A stretch of 64,000 nt of DNA from Cranoglanis bouderius (lineage: Eukaryota > Chordata > Actinopteri > Siluriformes > Cranoglanididae). The notes below the pieces were generated by a model, which was not told the DNA's origin, ran no database searches, and was given only the letters and a program-made list of their open reading frames with translations. The stretch is taken from NCBI GenBank assembly GCA_023630585.1, contig CM042562.1:11844684-11908683 (forward strand), written 5' to 3'. Of this stretch, positions 24,840 through 37,279 are shown in pieces. Each line of letters opens with the position of its first letter. Within the stretch, counting starts at the first letter, position 1. Position numbers and translations under genes: made by a program.

Positions 24840-25380
24840 CCACCCACCTCTGAAGATCTTTGAAATTTTAATTTCCGGAGCATCTGAATTTCTTAGAGAT
24901 GGAATGGCTCCTTCGGAGGCAGCTGGCAATGAAATGAAGTTAGCACCAGGTCGAAGAGAACGCGAGCCTTGAATTCTGGGAGTAATTTTGCTCTCACATC
25001 TGTGTTTTTTCTTCAAGAAGGCTCTGCTTTTGAATGCTACAAAACCGGCAGCTTAGCTTTTTTTGTGGTTGTTATTGTTGACCCTCTGTATGTTCCAGGC
25101 TGGCCATGAGAAGTATTTTCCACAATACCTCTTTGTATCAGTGTGATAATTGCAGCCTATCACTCTTGTTCCTCATGCTGTTTTTTTTTTTTTTTTTTTT
25201 TTATCCACCTGGCCCACTTTATTCAATTAACAATCAGCGGCTCGTTTCATAAGCGCCTTCTGATATAATCAGTATTGGCGTCTTTCTGCTGAATTGGGGG
25301 TGTAAAGCACTTGTCGGCAAATAACACTTTGTCACTGAAATCGCGAACCCCCTCTAGAGGCACGGCCTCGCATTGAACAG
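24840..25380 (+). promoter_or_regulatory. Candidate conserved non-coding stretch (intron)
   Basis: Complex sequence interrupted only by T runs near 25055 and 25180-25202. Motif-rich segments such as TTTTAATTTCCGG (24862) and TTCAATTAACAATCAGCGG (25221-25239), plus TGATATAATCAGTATTGG near 25260, resemble homeobox/SOX-type enhancer sequence. Assigned by texture only. Confidence 0.3.
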
Positions 25381-26497
25381 TGTGATTGGCCTTGACTTCA
25401 TTTTTATATTACATATTTTATATATTATATTACATTTTTTTTCCCTGCGTACAGCATCCCTGCTCACTCTCACTATTTCTCTCAGCCTCATACTCTATGT
25501 CTCTGTTTGGTTTGACAGTAACAAATGTCTCATTGCTCAGCGTAGATTATGTGTCTGGGCCCGCTCAATGAAATTATAATTACAGTGGTGGTCTGTTTTT
25601 TGCGAAGAGGAAACTAACTATATTATTACAGGCATATGGTTAGAAGGGATATACGCATTATTATGAGTTGAAAAACTGAATTGGTTTAGCAAATGAATCC
25701 TGCGGCTTGTTTGGAACCAAATGAATCTTTTCCTGTTTTTGTTATGCCAGCGAGGAATTGGAGTAAATGAAAGCTGTGCTTTTTTTTTTTTTTTTTTTTT
25801 CCCCAATCCTCCGTCTGTCTCACTTCACCTTCCTTCCTCCACTGGGCTGGAACGATGGCTGTTCGGTATTAAAAGATGCTTCCTGTCTGTGCTTTGTTGT
25901 TTTCTTAACGTTTCTTAAGTAGAAGAAGGTGGGGGAGAAATAAAGACAGAAAGAGAGAATAAGAGGAAAATAAAGAAAGAGAGAAAGGGAGCATACATTT
26001 GTCGCAGGCACTACTGTCCGAGCTCATGGTATTTCATGCCTGTTTTAAAACGGCCATCCTTTGTTCCCTTGAGAAAGCTCGCTCCACTCTCACTATCACA
26101 GAGGCACAGCGCTATACTGAAACTCTCTCTGAACTGTAACCTCTCTCTCCTCCTGCTCTTTTCTTGCTTTCCCTTTAAAGCCCCTCTTTTCCTACTCCCT
26201 GATTTGGGTTACGGAGGGAAGAAAAGAAAAATAGCATGTGCGTGGTGGGGGTAAGACTTTTTGATGGTGTAGGTGGAGCAGAGATAAGCTCGGAGCAGTT
26301 AAGTATAATTAGACAAAGTAATAGCAAGCAACAGCAATAAAGCCACTCATTATCTTGTGCAAAGATATAGCCTTATCATAATAGGCCATAATGTGGGCGT
26401 GGAATGCCAGTCGAGAGCCCACTGTTTTCACTCATGTTTGTTCAAAGGAGCACAATTACACCAGCGTCTACTTATCAAAGTTAACCCCCCCCCTTTT

Positions 26498-26534
<37 letters not shown>

Positions 26535-27893
26535 GATCATTTACTTTCTGCTTTACTTTGGATCTGAGCTCTCAAAAAAAAATGTGAGTCACTCACAATC
26601 TGCTGTCAAATAAATAAATAAAGAACTAAAACATTACTATTACTGATTTGCAAAATTCAGTAAAAAAAAAAAAAAATAAAAAAAAAATAAAAATTGCATC
26701 TGCACAGCTTGCAAAAAAGAGCTGACAAAGCCTGAAAAAAGCACCACTTGATTATTTCCGGGTTTTCTCTCACAACGTCGTCGCACTTTGTTCCGTCATT
26801 GACTCCATTCTGTCGTTGATCCCGAGTGCCATTAACACTGCCGACATTTTAGATCATATCACCTCGCTAACTTTGAGCCATATTCTTCACACACCCGAAT
26901 CTGACACGTGACTGACAGCGATTCCCTTTCATATATTTTTGGACTGTCATATTTCTTTTCTGCACACTTTGGTCTTAACTTTGCTACATTTCGCAACTTC
27001 GAGATGCCGTGTGGCCTGATAATTCATCAGGATTTACGGCAGACGTGTCACTTTCTTGCGCTGTTATTGTAGAACGGCTGTGTTATTCGGGAAAAAGAGG
27101 CATGTCAGAGATATGTATCTTCTGGTGTGTAAGGTGTCAGGCGTGAGGGATGACGATGTACAATCTGGGAGAACAAGGTCAAAGTACTCAATCTTCAAAT
27201 ATACAGATGTCCTGCTCAGATGCACACATATAAAGACATGCTCATGCATATACACTCATATTCACTCAGATAGACATTTTAAAATGGTCTGTTTTTTGGG
27301 GGGTTTCTCTTTCATTTGAATAAATTACAATTGAAAATACTGAAAAATCCAAGCTGGTTGAGGGTTAGGAGGGCACGACAGTGAGTGGCCCTCTAGCATT
27401 TGGGATTTGAACCTACATATTCTGAGCTCTGTTTATTATAAACCAGGACTGGAAACATAGCATGCAAACACAATATTGTGAACTAGGCAGCTTGAGATTT
27501 GTCATCTGTCAATGTCAAGTCAGAGCTCTTCTGTTTTCTGTCCTCTTTGTCATGGTAAAATCTGTTAGCTCATTAGCAGACACAACTCCCTCTTTCTGCT
27601 GGAGCTCGTGTAGATCGTGAGAGTGCTGCGAGCGAAGCCTGCCTCGTTTGATTTAACATGCTCGTTTATGCTTGTTAGCTAAGCAGCACTTTCCCGCTTC
27701 ATTCTGGATGGATAAAACAAACAAACAAAAAAAAAAGGGATGAGAAATGAAGATGTAAGCGAAAGTCACTCAGCCACTGACAGACGCCAGACCACCAATC
27801 AGACACATATATAAGTATATACTATGTATACAAACACTTAGCCGGTCAAGAGCCTTGAAACAATGGTGTCTGTGGTCTCTCTCTGTCTCTCTC

Positions 27894-27936
<43 letters not shown>

Positions 27937-28204
27937 TCCTTGCTCTCTCATTATCCGTGAGGTCAGCGAGCTGCATTGGGAAGAAGCAGATAGATCAATA
28001 CAAATTATCCTTGAGCAAACCCTTGCTGACAGGCTGAATTGCAGCATATGTTTACCCAAAATCGGGCAATTTATCTTAATATCAGCAATGTAATGCGGGA
28101 CAGGTGAGAGGTCACCCACTCTCTCCACCTCATAATTACCCGCCTCCAAAACAGGAAAGTGCTATTGATTGGCTGAGCCCAGGGCAAGGTGGGCTGGCGT
28201 AGAG

Positions 28205-28213
28205 CCCAAGGGG
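28205..28213. promoter_or_regulatory. EBF-type half-site pair CCCAAGGGG
   Basis: CCC-AA-GGG spacing fits the EBF core within the intron. It is weaker than the sites at 11930 and 41493 because the flanking T is missing (GCCCAAGGGGA). Confidence 0.25.
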
Positions 28214-28266
28214 AGGGGTCACGGTTCGGCCTGGTTCAGATAGTCCAGCATCGTTTCAGTGACTGG

Positions 28267-28317
<51 letters not shown>

Positions 28318-28743
28318 ATGAGAAAGATTGTGAGAATGATTGTGAAGTTTTTGTATTCCCACTGTACTCACACTGTACTGTACTCTGAGTAGGTGGGTGG
28401 ATGTGGTGTCATCTATAGGAGAGCAAGAGAGAAAAAGAGAGAAAGAAGGAGGTGGAAATCTCTCTGGTTAAGCTGTTATTACTCAATTTGTTCTTTATAT
28501 TTCTGAGCATTTCTCAGCAACGGAAAGAGACAGAGGGTGATGTGTGAGCTAAAACGGGCTATATGGGTGATGTAAAGGGCCGTCTGGAGGTTATCACCAC
28601 TGATTTCTTTTGCCATCTCTATTGTCAGTCAATAACACTTTGAACACTCACTGTAACTCCTATTAACATTATTAGTGCACATTGAATAATTTTGACGAGA
28701 CATAAAAACATATCTACTTCAACATGGGGTTTATTTAACATGG

Positions 28744-28798
<55 letters not shown>

Positions 28799-28951
28799 CA
28801 GTGAGGCGAGAGATGGGTGTCAATGAAGCATCCTGTGACCTCTTCAGTGTCATTAGCATCAGATCAATAAGTGATGTGCATTTATCTCCATCAGAATGCA
28901 TCTATTAAACCATAGACACTGTCACAATCTCCTCCCTATAAGTATATGTAT

Positions 28952-29014
<63 letters not shown>

Positions 29015-29471
29015 ACGCTATGCAGTGTGTTTTATCTTTTACTTACCTTGTATTTACACTCCGGTAAACCTACTAATATTTGTGAACATTGTATGACTGG
29101 AGCTGATGCAAGTGTATAATGTGCAGCAGCATTGCTGTAGTCTTTAAACATGATGTACATTTAAATCCTATACATAATTAAATGGTGCCACCCCTAAGTG
29201 TTCCTATTCCCCGCTTTGCCATTTCAGATCTAAAAACCTGCATGTTCCTCTGATAAATTTGGTGTAGCAACACATACAAAACAACTACAGACATTAATTG
29301 CATACCTAAAAGTGACCTATATGGTAATATAAATGAGTTTAATGACCCTATGAGCACAGATTGAAGATAAACCGGACTTCACATAAAATCACACATCAGC
29401 AGTGCAACTGGTACTATCTCACCTTCACTAACTTCTAGGGAAATTAGAGAGGAACAACTAGCGAGTGCAAG

Positions 29472-29475
<4 letters not shown>

Positions 29476-29558
<83 letters not shown>
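29476..29558. repeat. Compound (GA)n(ACAG)n microsatellite
   Basis: A GA run of about 60 bases (29476-29536) passes into five or so ACAG units (29536-29558). Confidence 0.93.
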
Positions 29559-29725
29559 CGAGAGACACTGGGAGAGTTACATCCTTGCGAGTCATGTCAT
29601 GTAAAATCAATATAGCCGATCAATGCTGTATTAACAAGGCAGCATCTTATTTCTCATTGCTATGTGACACTGGCTTCAACCATGCATGATGGCACGTCAA
29701 ATAGCATCACGCCTGTCAGTCACAT

Positions 29726-29776
<51 letters not shown>

Positions 29777-30127
29777 CGCTTGCACTGTACTTGCATGCTT
29801 AGAGACACAGCTCTGGCAGATATCGATCATTAGCCCCCACACTTAGTTGTAATCGTGCCACTTCATCATAAAGTCGACCAATTATTTTGAGGAAGTTCTT
29901 GTCAGTGGACGTTTCAGCTACTCGCCACATTTCCAGCATACATACTGGGAAGTGAATAAAGACATGAACAAGGAACAGTTTCCCAAACACTTCATAGTAT
30001 CAATATGATGTTAACTATAGTATGGTCCCTAAGTCTAAGTTATTATTATTATTATTATTATTATTATCATGACAATTATCGAAGACTAATTCAACATTTT
30101 GAATTTCCGTTGCTACATAATATTCTA

Positions 30128-30545
30128 TGATGTGATATTCAACATTTTTCTTCATTTTCTCCCCAATTTGGTCGTTTAGCAACTCATTTCACATTTAGCA
30201 AGCTGGTGCTATTAACCTGCTCTCCCCTATCATGCAAAAAATACCAACAGGGAAGACCATGTGCGTCCTCCGAGACACGTGAACCAGCCAAGCACGTCTT
30301 TTCAAACTGTTGCTCGTGCTGCATGACACACTCGGAGGAAAGCGCTTTCCACCCTCTTCCGCATACATGAGCTCACAGACGCCCACGTTTGGAAAGTGTC
30401 ACTGTGATTAACAAGGCATAGAGACTGTGCCATCCCTCCTACCCAGAGAGCATGGACAATTTTGCTCTCTAGACTCCTGGCCACAGATGTCTGTGGCATT
30501 GCTGGGATTCAAACTCGTGGGCTGATGATCTGATGATTAAAAAGC
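30128..30545 (-). mobile_element. SINE-like dispersed repeat, diverged, antisense to ebf3
   Basis: The + strand begins with ATTTTCTCCCCAATTTGGTC (near 30153) and ends with GGGATTCAAACT near 30507. Read on the minus strand, the latter gives AGTTTGAATCCC, which fits a tRNA-type B box (GGTTCRAATCC), and the other end gives a GGGGAGAAAA tail region. The internal parts (GAGACACGTGAA, CTCGGAGGAAAGCG, CCCAGAGAGCATGG) match, as I recall, a repeat common in teleost genomes. The family name is not assigned. The copy is decayed and has no coding capacity. Confidence 0.55.
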
Positions 30546-31405
30546 GATTGCTAAGAAATACTGTATATTTTTAAATAATTAAAAAATATATAGTTTAAAA
30601 TTTTTTTAATAAATAAATATAATATTATTGCATGAAACCTGAATTGGTCTCTATCATCCTACACCATTTCCATACATGGTAATGATTGTATATTTTTAAG
30701 TGGAAGTTTACATACAGTATAGTATGATTTAGTCCACTCATTATACAAATGCCTACAGAAACTATTGTCTCTCACATTATAGATACGTTGATTTCATTTC
30801 ACCATTACGGTTATGTTTCAAGAAAAAAACAAAACAAACAAAAAAAAAAGTTTAGACAACTCAGTGTTCAACCCAGACCTGCTCACTTTAGGTATTAATT
30901 TGGAAAAAATCACTGTCTGAAACATTATAGCCCCATCTTCTTTTACCACTACACTCTCTTATTGCTCCACCTCCTCATTTGATCAACAGTCTGATAATTG
31001 AAATGAACCTCCTACTATTCAGGAACACCAGGAACTCCCCAGTCTTTCTGGAAGTTCATATTAGACAGCTCTCAGAAGCTCTTCTGACTCGGATAATATT
31101 GATGCCTTTACCTGACTGTGATAGCTATATCTATGTTTATGTCCAATAACATTTTACCTGCTCAGGTTGCATCTTCCGGCTGCTTTCTCCGGTCTGTTTC
31201 CTTTATTTTATTTTTATCTTTTTCAGTGGAGGAGAGTGGTAATAGACCTCCGGCGGTTCCTCTAAAGCTTGTTAAACACAATGTGTGCAGTTGCAGCGAG
31301 TTGAGATTATGATTCATGCACTTGTATATGCGGCGGCCCTGGCCTCTGATTTATAACCTGCCCTGTTCATACTCAAAATTACAATTTTAGAGGGAGGAAG
31401 CTCGC

Positions 31406-31412
31406 TGTGTAT

Positions 31413-31468
<56 letters not shown>

Positions 31469-31496
31469 AGAGAACGAGAGAGAGAGAGAGAGAGAG
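31406..31496. repeat. Compound (TG)n(GA)n microsatellite
   Basis: A TG run (31406-31465), a short AAAAGAGAAC joint, then a GA run (31475-31496). A third compound tract of the same kind follows at 31885-31963. Confidence 0.93.
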
Positions 31497-31693
31497 GAGG
31501 AAAGATTAATTACTATTTGTGGCCAGCAATTTCATGAGGCTAGCCCAACACAGCTGTAGAATGATGGCGCCCTACATCAGTTTGTAGTCAGCCATTCACA
31601 GATTATTAAAGCTTTGCAAGATGAAGTGCACCTCCTGCATGGTTTGCACTCAGGCAATAAGAAGGGGGGGAAAGAGAGAGAGAGTAAGAGAGT

Positions 31694-31724
<31 letters not shown>

Positions 31725-31894
31725 AGAGGGATAAATCTGAGAGCGGCAATAGCCAGACATATGTCATCATCAGCCGCTTGCTATAAATCTAGCTGGTGAT
31801 ACAGGAGGGAAGGCCTGATGCAGACTTCAGCACACTGACAGACAGCCATGATTGCTGTGTGTTTGCGTGTACATATATATATGTTTGTGTGTGT

Positions 31895-31963
<69 letters not shown>

Positions 31964-32343
31964 TGGGTTTAGAGTTAGGGGGGGTGCTAACCATCAAGCT
32001 CTCTCACTACCTCATTCATAATGTATCCACTAAGCTCTCAAAATTTATTTGATCAATTACAGCCAGTTTGCTTCAAATAAGCGAGGTGGAGGGAAAAAAA
32101 AAAAAAAAAGCCTCCAACATTGTGCTGCGTGTACATTAGTTTATCTGTATACTGCACACTAAAACTAAAGTATGTTATTGTGTTTTATTCAAATGCTCGC
32201 ACACATCCAGATATTTGCATAGATTTGATGAATAAATGCAATAAACTTTATGTATGCCACATTTCAGTTTGACTGCTAAAGCCGCGTGAGCGGAACTAAC
32301 ATGCCGTGCTTGTTTTTTTTTTTTTTTTTCTTTTGCGGTTTAG

Positions 32344-32432
32344 CTTTGAACGAGCCAACTATTGACTACGGCTTCCAGAGACTGCAGAAGGTCATCCCCA
32401 GACATCCAGGTGACCCGGAGAGGTTGCCAAAG
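32344..32432 (+). CDS. ebf3: ebf3 coding exon: first helix of HLHLH dimerisation region
   Basis: 89 bases: two bases finishing a split Ala codon, then 29 codons, ending at donor gtcagt (32433). It reads (A)LNEPTIDYGFQRLQKVIPRH...PGDPERLPK. This is helix 1 and the loop of the atypical helix-loop-helix of EBF proteins, which mediates homo- and heterodimerisation. The sequence is identical to what I recall of mammalian EBF1 and EBF3 in this part. The acceptor (gcggtttag) has an unusually long T tract just upstream (32312-32329). The exon lies after the largest intron in the window. Confidence 0.97.
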
Positions 32433-33119
32433 GTCAGTAAAGCTGTGAGAGACTGAGTGAAAGTGAAAGAGAGAGAAAGAAAATGAGAGAGAGAGAGAGA
32501 GAGAGAGAGCGAAAGATGTTTATCGTAGAAATTCCAAAATGGGAAACAATTCAGGATGTCGATGTTAGTACATGCAATCTCTTTTGGCAAGTCATCACGA
32601 ATCAAATCACTGACACACACACACACACACACACTTACGCACGCACACACAAAGCAGGCAACCTGCAGACCCCGGTGTTTGAATTCTGCCAGAATTGCGC
32701 AAACTTTCAGTGTAGCGAAATAGTTCAATTAAGCATTTTTCCACTCCAGTAAGCAGTGGTGATTGTAATCGGAGCAGAGCCCTCTTTCTGATGTGTGATT
32801 ATTTTGCTCTTGTTTTCCTTTCATTTTCCAAAGCTAGATCCACTTTAATCTTTTGTTTACAAAGCTTTCCGATATAAGTCCAAGCCTTAGTGGGTTAATA
32901 AATGAAGTTCAAAAGTTAATATCAGCATGCTCTGTGTGTATATATATATATTTTCATTTAAATCGCACAATTCGAGTGCTTCATGAGATGTTCCCATGAC
33001 ACACATTGCCATCTCCTTGTTTGGACGTACGACATAAAAGAAAAGCCAAAGAACAAAGCAGAAAGAAAATCTGATAATTCTTTGCTTATTCATTCTGATA
33101 AATGTATTTATCGCCCTCA

Positions 33120-33620
33120 TTTGGCTGTGATCAGCTCCAAAACGTGTTAATTTCTCCTCTGAGCCCGAGCGCTAAGGGCTGGGCCCTTTCGTAATACCAC
33201 ATTAAGATATTATTTTGTACCAAGTTAATGGGCGCTCAGTGAGAGCTGACCACCGCTAAAAGTCTAATAACAGATATCATACAAATATCTATTAAAGCCC
33301 AGCATGGGGGCACGGGTGCTATCATTAAGTCGAGCCTGGCTGGTTTAAGCACAAGCACGACTAGCCTCGTGTCCCACAGACACACACACACACCAAGCTA
33401 AGCATCCCCGAGCAGAGCCAGCCCACGCCGCATGATGTGTTTCAATTACACTTGGCTCTCTCTCTCTGTGGAGAGCAATATCTAGACAGGAAATCTTGTT
33501 CCAGTAAATGCTTTAAACTATCCATTACCAATAAAACAGAACCAGCCAGGCCGCCTCTCCCTGCCTGTACACCCGGCATTTTGTTCCAAACACCATGATG
33601 TTCTGCCTTTTGCTAAGCTT
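33120..33620 (+). promoter_or_regulatory. Candidate conserved non-coding element (intron)
   Basis: Complex sequence rich in short TAAT/ATTA and AATATCTATTAAAG-type motifs (33280-33297), with only a tiny CA patch near 33380. Its texture matches deeply conserved enhancers near developmental genes. There is no coding potential. Confidence 0.35.
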
Positions 33621-33719
33621 CAAAAGACACACTTATATCCATTAGACCTAACTTAAAAAAAAAACCAACAACAACAAAAAAAACAAACAAACAAACAACA
33701 ACAACAAAAAAGTATCGAT

Positions 33720-35560
33720 TTGTCTGGAAAATGCTGTGGGTTTTTTTTCACTCTGGGAAAGTGTAAAGGCAGAAAAAGCATGCGATGCAGGAAAAGTGGG
33801 TGTGAAAGCTTCAGAAGGGGGGCTCGTTCTAATTCAGGTAAACCTTCAACACCAGGGGCCTTCGGCGCAAACCGATTGCCGAGGAGAGATGGATTCTAGC
33901 AGCTCCAATAAACAACATAAATATTTGATTTTGGCTTTTAATGGACCCAAATGTGGAGTTCAGCGGCATGTAAATGAAAGTGCCAAGTGATTTATCATAG
34001 TTACGGCAGCCGTCTGCTGGAGGCGGCGAACCCGGCGGGTCACAGCCGGCTCCGCGCAAAGCAGCAATTGACCCTTACACGGATTCGCAATGAGACCATG
34101 AGTGTGTGTGAGGGACGGCACCATTAGGGCCAAGACAGGTTGGAGTAATAAGGAGGAGGGGGTTTGCAGGGAGAAATGTAAACCGCGTGTTAGCATTAAG
34201 GCGAACGCGTCACACCCCTGTTTTCTCTGCCACTTCAGTGCAGAGTTGATAATACCAGCCTGATATTGATTTCCACTGTGCCTTCCCCCCCCTCCCTCCA
34301 CTCTTCCCTCCTTGTTGCATGGAATCTACAATGGCCGTGCTTTGATGGGCAATTGTGCTTGGGACAGAAAACCAATACGGCGGGCCTGTATTGCTTTGGA
34401 CGTACACTAATAATGCCGCTGCTACATATGTACGTCGGTAGTGAGAGCGGTGCCAAATTGAAGTTTACCTCCCTAATTTTAGATAAGATCAAAATTCGCG
34501 CGCTCAATCCCGGCCGAGGGGCGTCAAATGAACATATTTATATACGAAGCTAGGGAGCGAGAATAAAGGCAATATCAGGAATCAGTCATGTGATGAAGGA
34601 CGAGATTGCTAAGGGGGTCCTTCGCTCTCACTCTGCTTAGTCTCTCCGTTTGAAAGTGGTATCGTCCATTATTCTCCATATAGACCAGAGTGAAAAGAGA
34701 GAAATGGGAATCTGATTAGATGTTATTCTTTTCGTTTGTGCCTGATCAGATGATCTTTATTGCGATGATATAGTGCTAACCTGCCTGCTTTGCTCGTAAA
34801 TTAATGGCTGCCTCGCGTCTTGCCATTCCTCTCCCGTTCGTTTCGAGCTGGCAAGCACAAATCTATGCCGCTTCCTCCTCAATCTAATATACAAGGAAAT
34901 TTATTAGAAATGCATTCATGTCGAGCAATTACCCATGCATTAAAATTCATCTTCTTTCTCTCGGCTTTTTGAAGTAGCTACATCTATTGGGCCCCGCGCT
35001 CCTCAATGTATTCATAACCTGAGGCTAGAACTAACAGAATAATTGCTTTACACTTTAGAATGACATTAGCACCTCCAGCCAGCTCACCTCGCCCATCTCC
35101 TGCAATGCTGCTGATATACTGTGTACCACTCCAGATATTGGACTGTGATAACAAGAAGAGCCCCGTTTAAATGGTTCACGTCCACGGGCAGAACAGCAAA
35201 TGCTTGTAATAATAACCGGCCGCGTTTGTCATGAAAGCAAGCTTGGGGATCGTTTCGGAGCTTTAATAGTTTCCGTTTAACCTGGAGTCTGCTACGTCTC
35301 GGCGAAGGGAGGAAAGAGGAGTCAATTACACTTAGCACAGCGCTCATGAATTTACATTGAAATGCTTCTCAAATACCATTCACCGCTAATAATATTCCCA
35401 GCGTGAAGCCGGCAGGCTGAGAGGAACAAAACAAACCCAACCAGTGTCTCCTCCGCCAATAGGGGCCTGCTCCCTCGTCACACTCCAACGTCGGCCGCTA
35501 AATCCGCTTCATTAGCAGAGACACCTTGTAGCTAACAACAGATTAAAGTGGAGAGGAGAC
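33720..35560 (+). promoter_or_regulatory. Candidate conserved non-coding cluster (intron)
   Basis: About 1.8 kb nearly free of microsatellites. Notable segments are GTAAATTAATGGCTGCC (34797), a CAATTACCCATGCATTAAAA run (34926-34945) with adjacent homeodomain/POU-like cores, TTTAATGGACCCAAATG (near 33940) and AATAATAACCGGCCGC (35209). It is the longest repeat-poor stretch inside the gene. EBF3 loci in vertebrates carry conserved non-coding elements; assigning this stretch as one is an inference. Confidence 0.4.
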
Positions 35561-35781
35561 ATGATTTCCTTAAACTATTTTTACATCTCGTCGGCCCGGG
35601 CGCCATATGGACAAGGAGTTCGAGAGAGTCTCGCGCAGGCAGGCTTTCGTCTCAGTGAGAGCGGCTGTCTTAATTGTAGTAATCGTCGGGTAAAATTGGG
35701 AGCGACGAATAAGGAGTCTTGTGATATGACTGGTGGAGATGATGAGTAATTATTAGCACGGCAGAAAAACACTTTATCTCG

Positions 35782-35815
<34 letters not shown>

Positions 35816-36097
35816 AATGGAGAGGGGAAGAAAGAGCACAGAGCCGGTTGATGGGACAGGATTAAGACAGCTGGGCCTTTCATTGATTGTACCTGCCGCG
35901 TGACAAGTGTAATTCTTTATTTGTATGCAAACTAGATGCATGCAACATGAAGCAGAGACAGCAATTTCTAAGCTAAATGCCCATTTTAAAAGCCACTCAT
36001 CCGCTCCCTCTCAGGATTAGACAGTGTCTCTATAAAACGTATGGTGCACGCACCAAGAGCCCCGACTTATGCGATTAATCTTGATAAGTACGGATTC

Positions 36098-36108
36098 AAG
36101 ATGGCGGC
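36098..36108 (+). promoter_or_regulatory. YY1-type motif AAGATGGCGGC
   Basis: An exact match to the AANATGGCGGC consensus of YY1, within low-repeat intronic sequence (35880-36240). It is preceded by GCGATTAATCTTGAT, a bicoid-class homeodomain-like segment. A second CATGGCGGC (minus strand) lies at 47690-47700. Confidence 0.4.
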
Positions 36109-37225
36109 CGTGACTAGGAATGAAGCCAGTCAGCCATGCTAAGAAACAGTGTGTGATTCGGTGAACATGCTAGCAAGGGCAGAGCTGAGGTTAGAACAAG
36201 CTTGCACATTGAAACAATTTTCATTATATTATGAATGTCTGGAAAACAAAAAACAAACAAACTCCCAAACAATACTCATTGAACGAGCTCTTGATAGGAT
36301 ATGAAGTTTATTAGAACATAAGATGTTGATCATTCAGTGCAGCGTCACCCTCATGGAACATCATCGACTCGAGAGTTGCTGCATGTAGCAGAGAAGAAAA
36401 AAACACAATAGGCTAGGCCAAGCGAGACGTCCTGGATCCGGGTGGCGTGTTGGCTTGTTGGCAGGCTGGGTGTAATTTTTGAAGGGAAGCTAAGCAGAAA
36501 GTTAATCCATGTTGTGCTGTAAGTAGGGGGAGGCATGCAGACATGGATAAGATGGGGTTTGTGGGCACCCGGGTCCCCGGGCGCAGGCTCTCAGGCAGCT
36601 CTGCGCGAGAACTCATTTATGAAGTCCTTTACAACAGCCAGTGAAAGAGGTTAATTGAAAAATTTCCTAATGCCATTATGAAAGAACTAGATTAACCCGA
36701 GCTAATTCACTTTATTGTTCTGAAGAAAGAGGAATTGGCATTGAACTCCACTAAAATTTGGGGCATGAATTAAAGGGTGAGATGTTGTCTTTGAGCACTC
36801 TGCCAGTTTAATTAAGATATGGAAAATGACTCATTGTTCTTCGCTGCTAAAGTGGGTGGATTTAGCCGACCGAACGTCGCTCCTGTATTGCTTTATGTAT
36901 CGCTGTGAGTGTGTGTGTGTGTTTGTTTGTTTAATACCCCATAGGCCACAGCATTTAAAACTCAAGTGCTTATTTTTTATTCATTTAGCTTAGAGGTTAC
37001 ACACCACTTCACTTGCTTTGGCATGTGACACATGGTATAAAAAAAAAAAAAAAAGAAAAAGAAACAGGTCTGAGAAGGAAATCCCTCCTAAAATGACTGT
37101 TAATCAAATATTAGTTCAATAGAATACATTTACACATCGCTAATGTCATAAATAAACCATACTGTAAACACGGACTCGCATGCATGCGCATATATTAAGC
37201 TTTGCATTTCTGTAACTCATTATAG

Positions 37226-37229
<4 letters not shown>

Positions 37230-37268
<39 letters not shown>
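37230..37268 (+). repeat. ebf3: (TG)19 microsatellite replacing a polypyrimidine tract
   Basis: A TG run ending 11 bases before the exon at 37280. The only other sequence before the AG is tttgcgctgcag. No conventional C/T-rich tract is present in the 50 bases before the acceptor, apart from the short TTTCT at 37226-37230. Confidence 0.95.
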
Positions 37269-37272
<4 letters not shown>

Positions 37273-37279
37273 GCTGCAG

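Larger units (their letters stand above)
18847..32343 (+). other. ebf3: ebf3 intron, 13.5 kb (largest in window)
   Basis: From gtgagt to an acceptor with a long T tract (tttttttttttttcttttgcggtttag, ending 32343). It contains TG at 19313-19339, TG+GA at 19574-19689, AT at 20082-20168, TC+AC at 23592-23656, CT at 26504-26531 and 27878-27931, TG at 28270-28316, 28745-28795 and 28955-29006, GA+ACAG at 29476-29558, CA at 29729-29770, ATT at 30041-30067, TG+GA at 31406-31496, GA at 31674-31722 and TG+GA at 31885-31963. A SINE-like repeat lies at 30128-30545. Low-repeat candidate regulatory stretches are listed separately (22340-23200, 24840-25380). I find no exon or independent gene. Confidence 0.85.
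32433..37279 (+). other. ebf3: ebf3 intron, 4.8 kb
   Basis: From gtcagt to an unusual TG-repeat acceptor region. Simple repeats are scarce compared with the other introns: GA at 32487-32510, CA at 32612-32633, GA at 35785-35813, and A/C-rich (ACAA)n-like sequence at 33655-33712. The stretch 33120-36900 is mostly complex sequence and is listed as a candidate regulatory cluster. No gene is recognised; the open frames at 33736-33990 and 34266-34553 have no recognisable domain. Confidence 0.85.

Noticed and set aside
30690..30760. AGTGGAAGTTTACATACAGTA, similar to the end of Tc1-type fish transposons.
   Set aside because: Only about 15 bases match, no second inverted end and no transposase remnant seen.
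33736..33990. Open frame of 84 codons in the 4.8 kb intron.
   Set aside because: No domain or splice context; more likely non-coding sequence in the candidate regulatory block.
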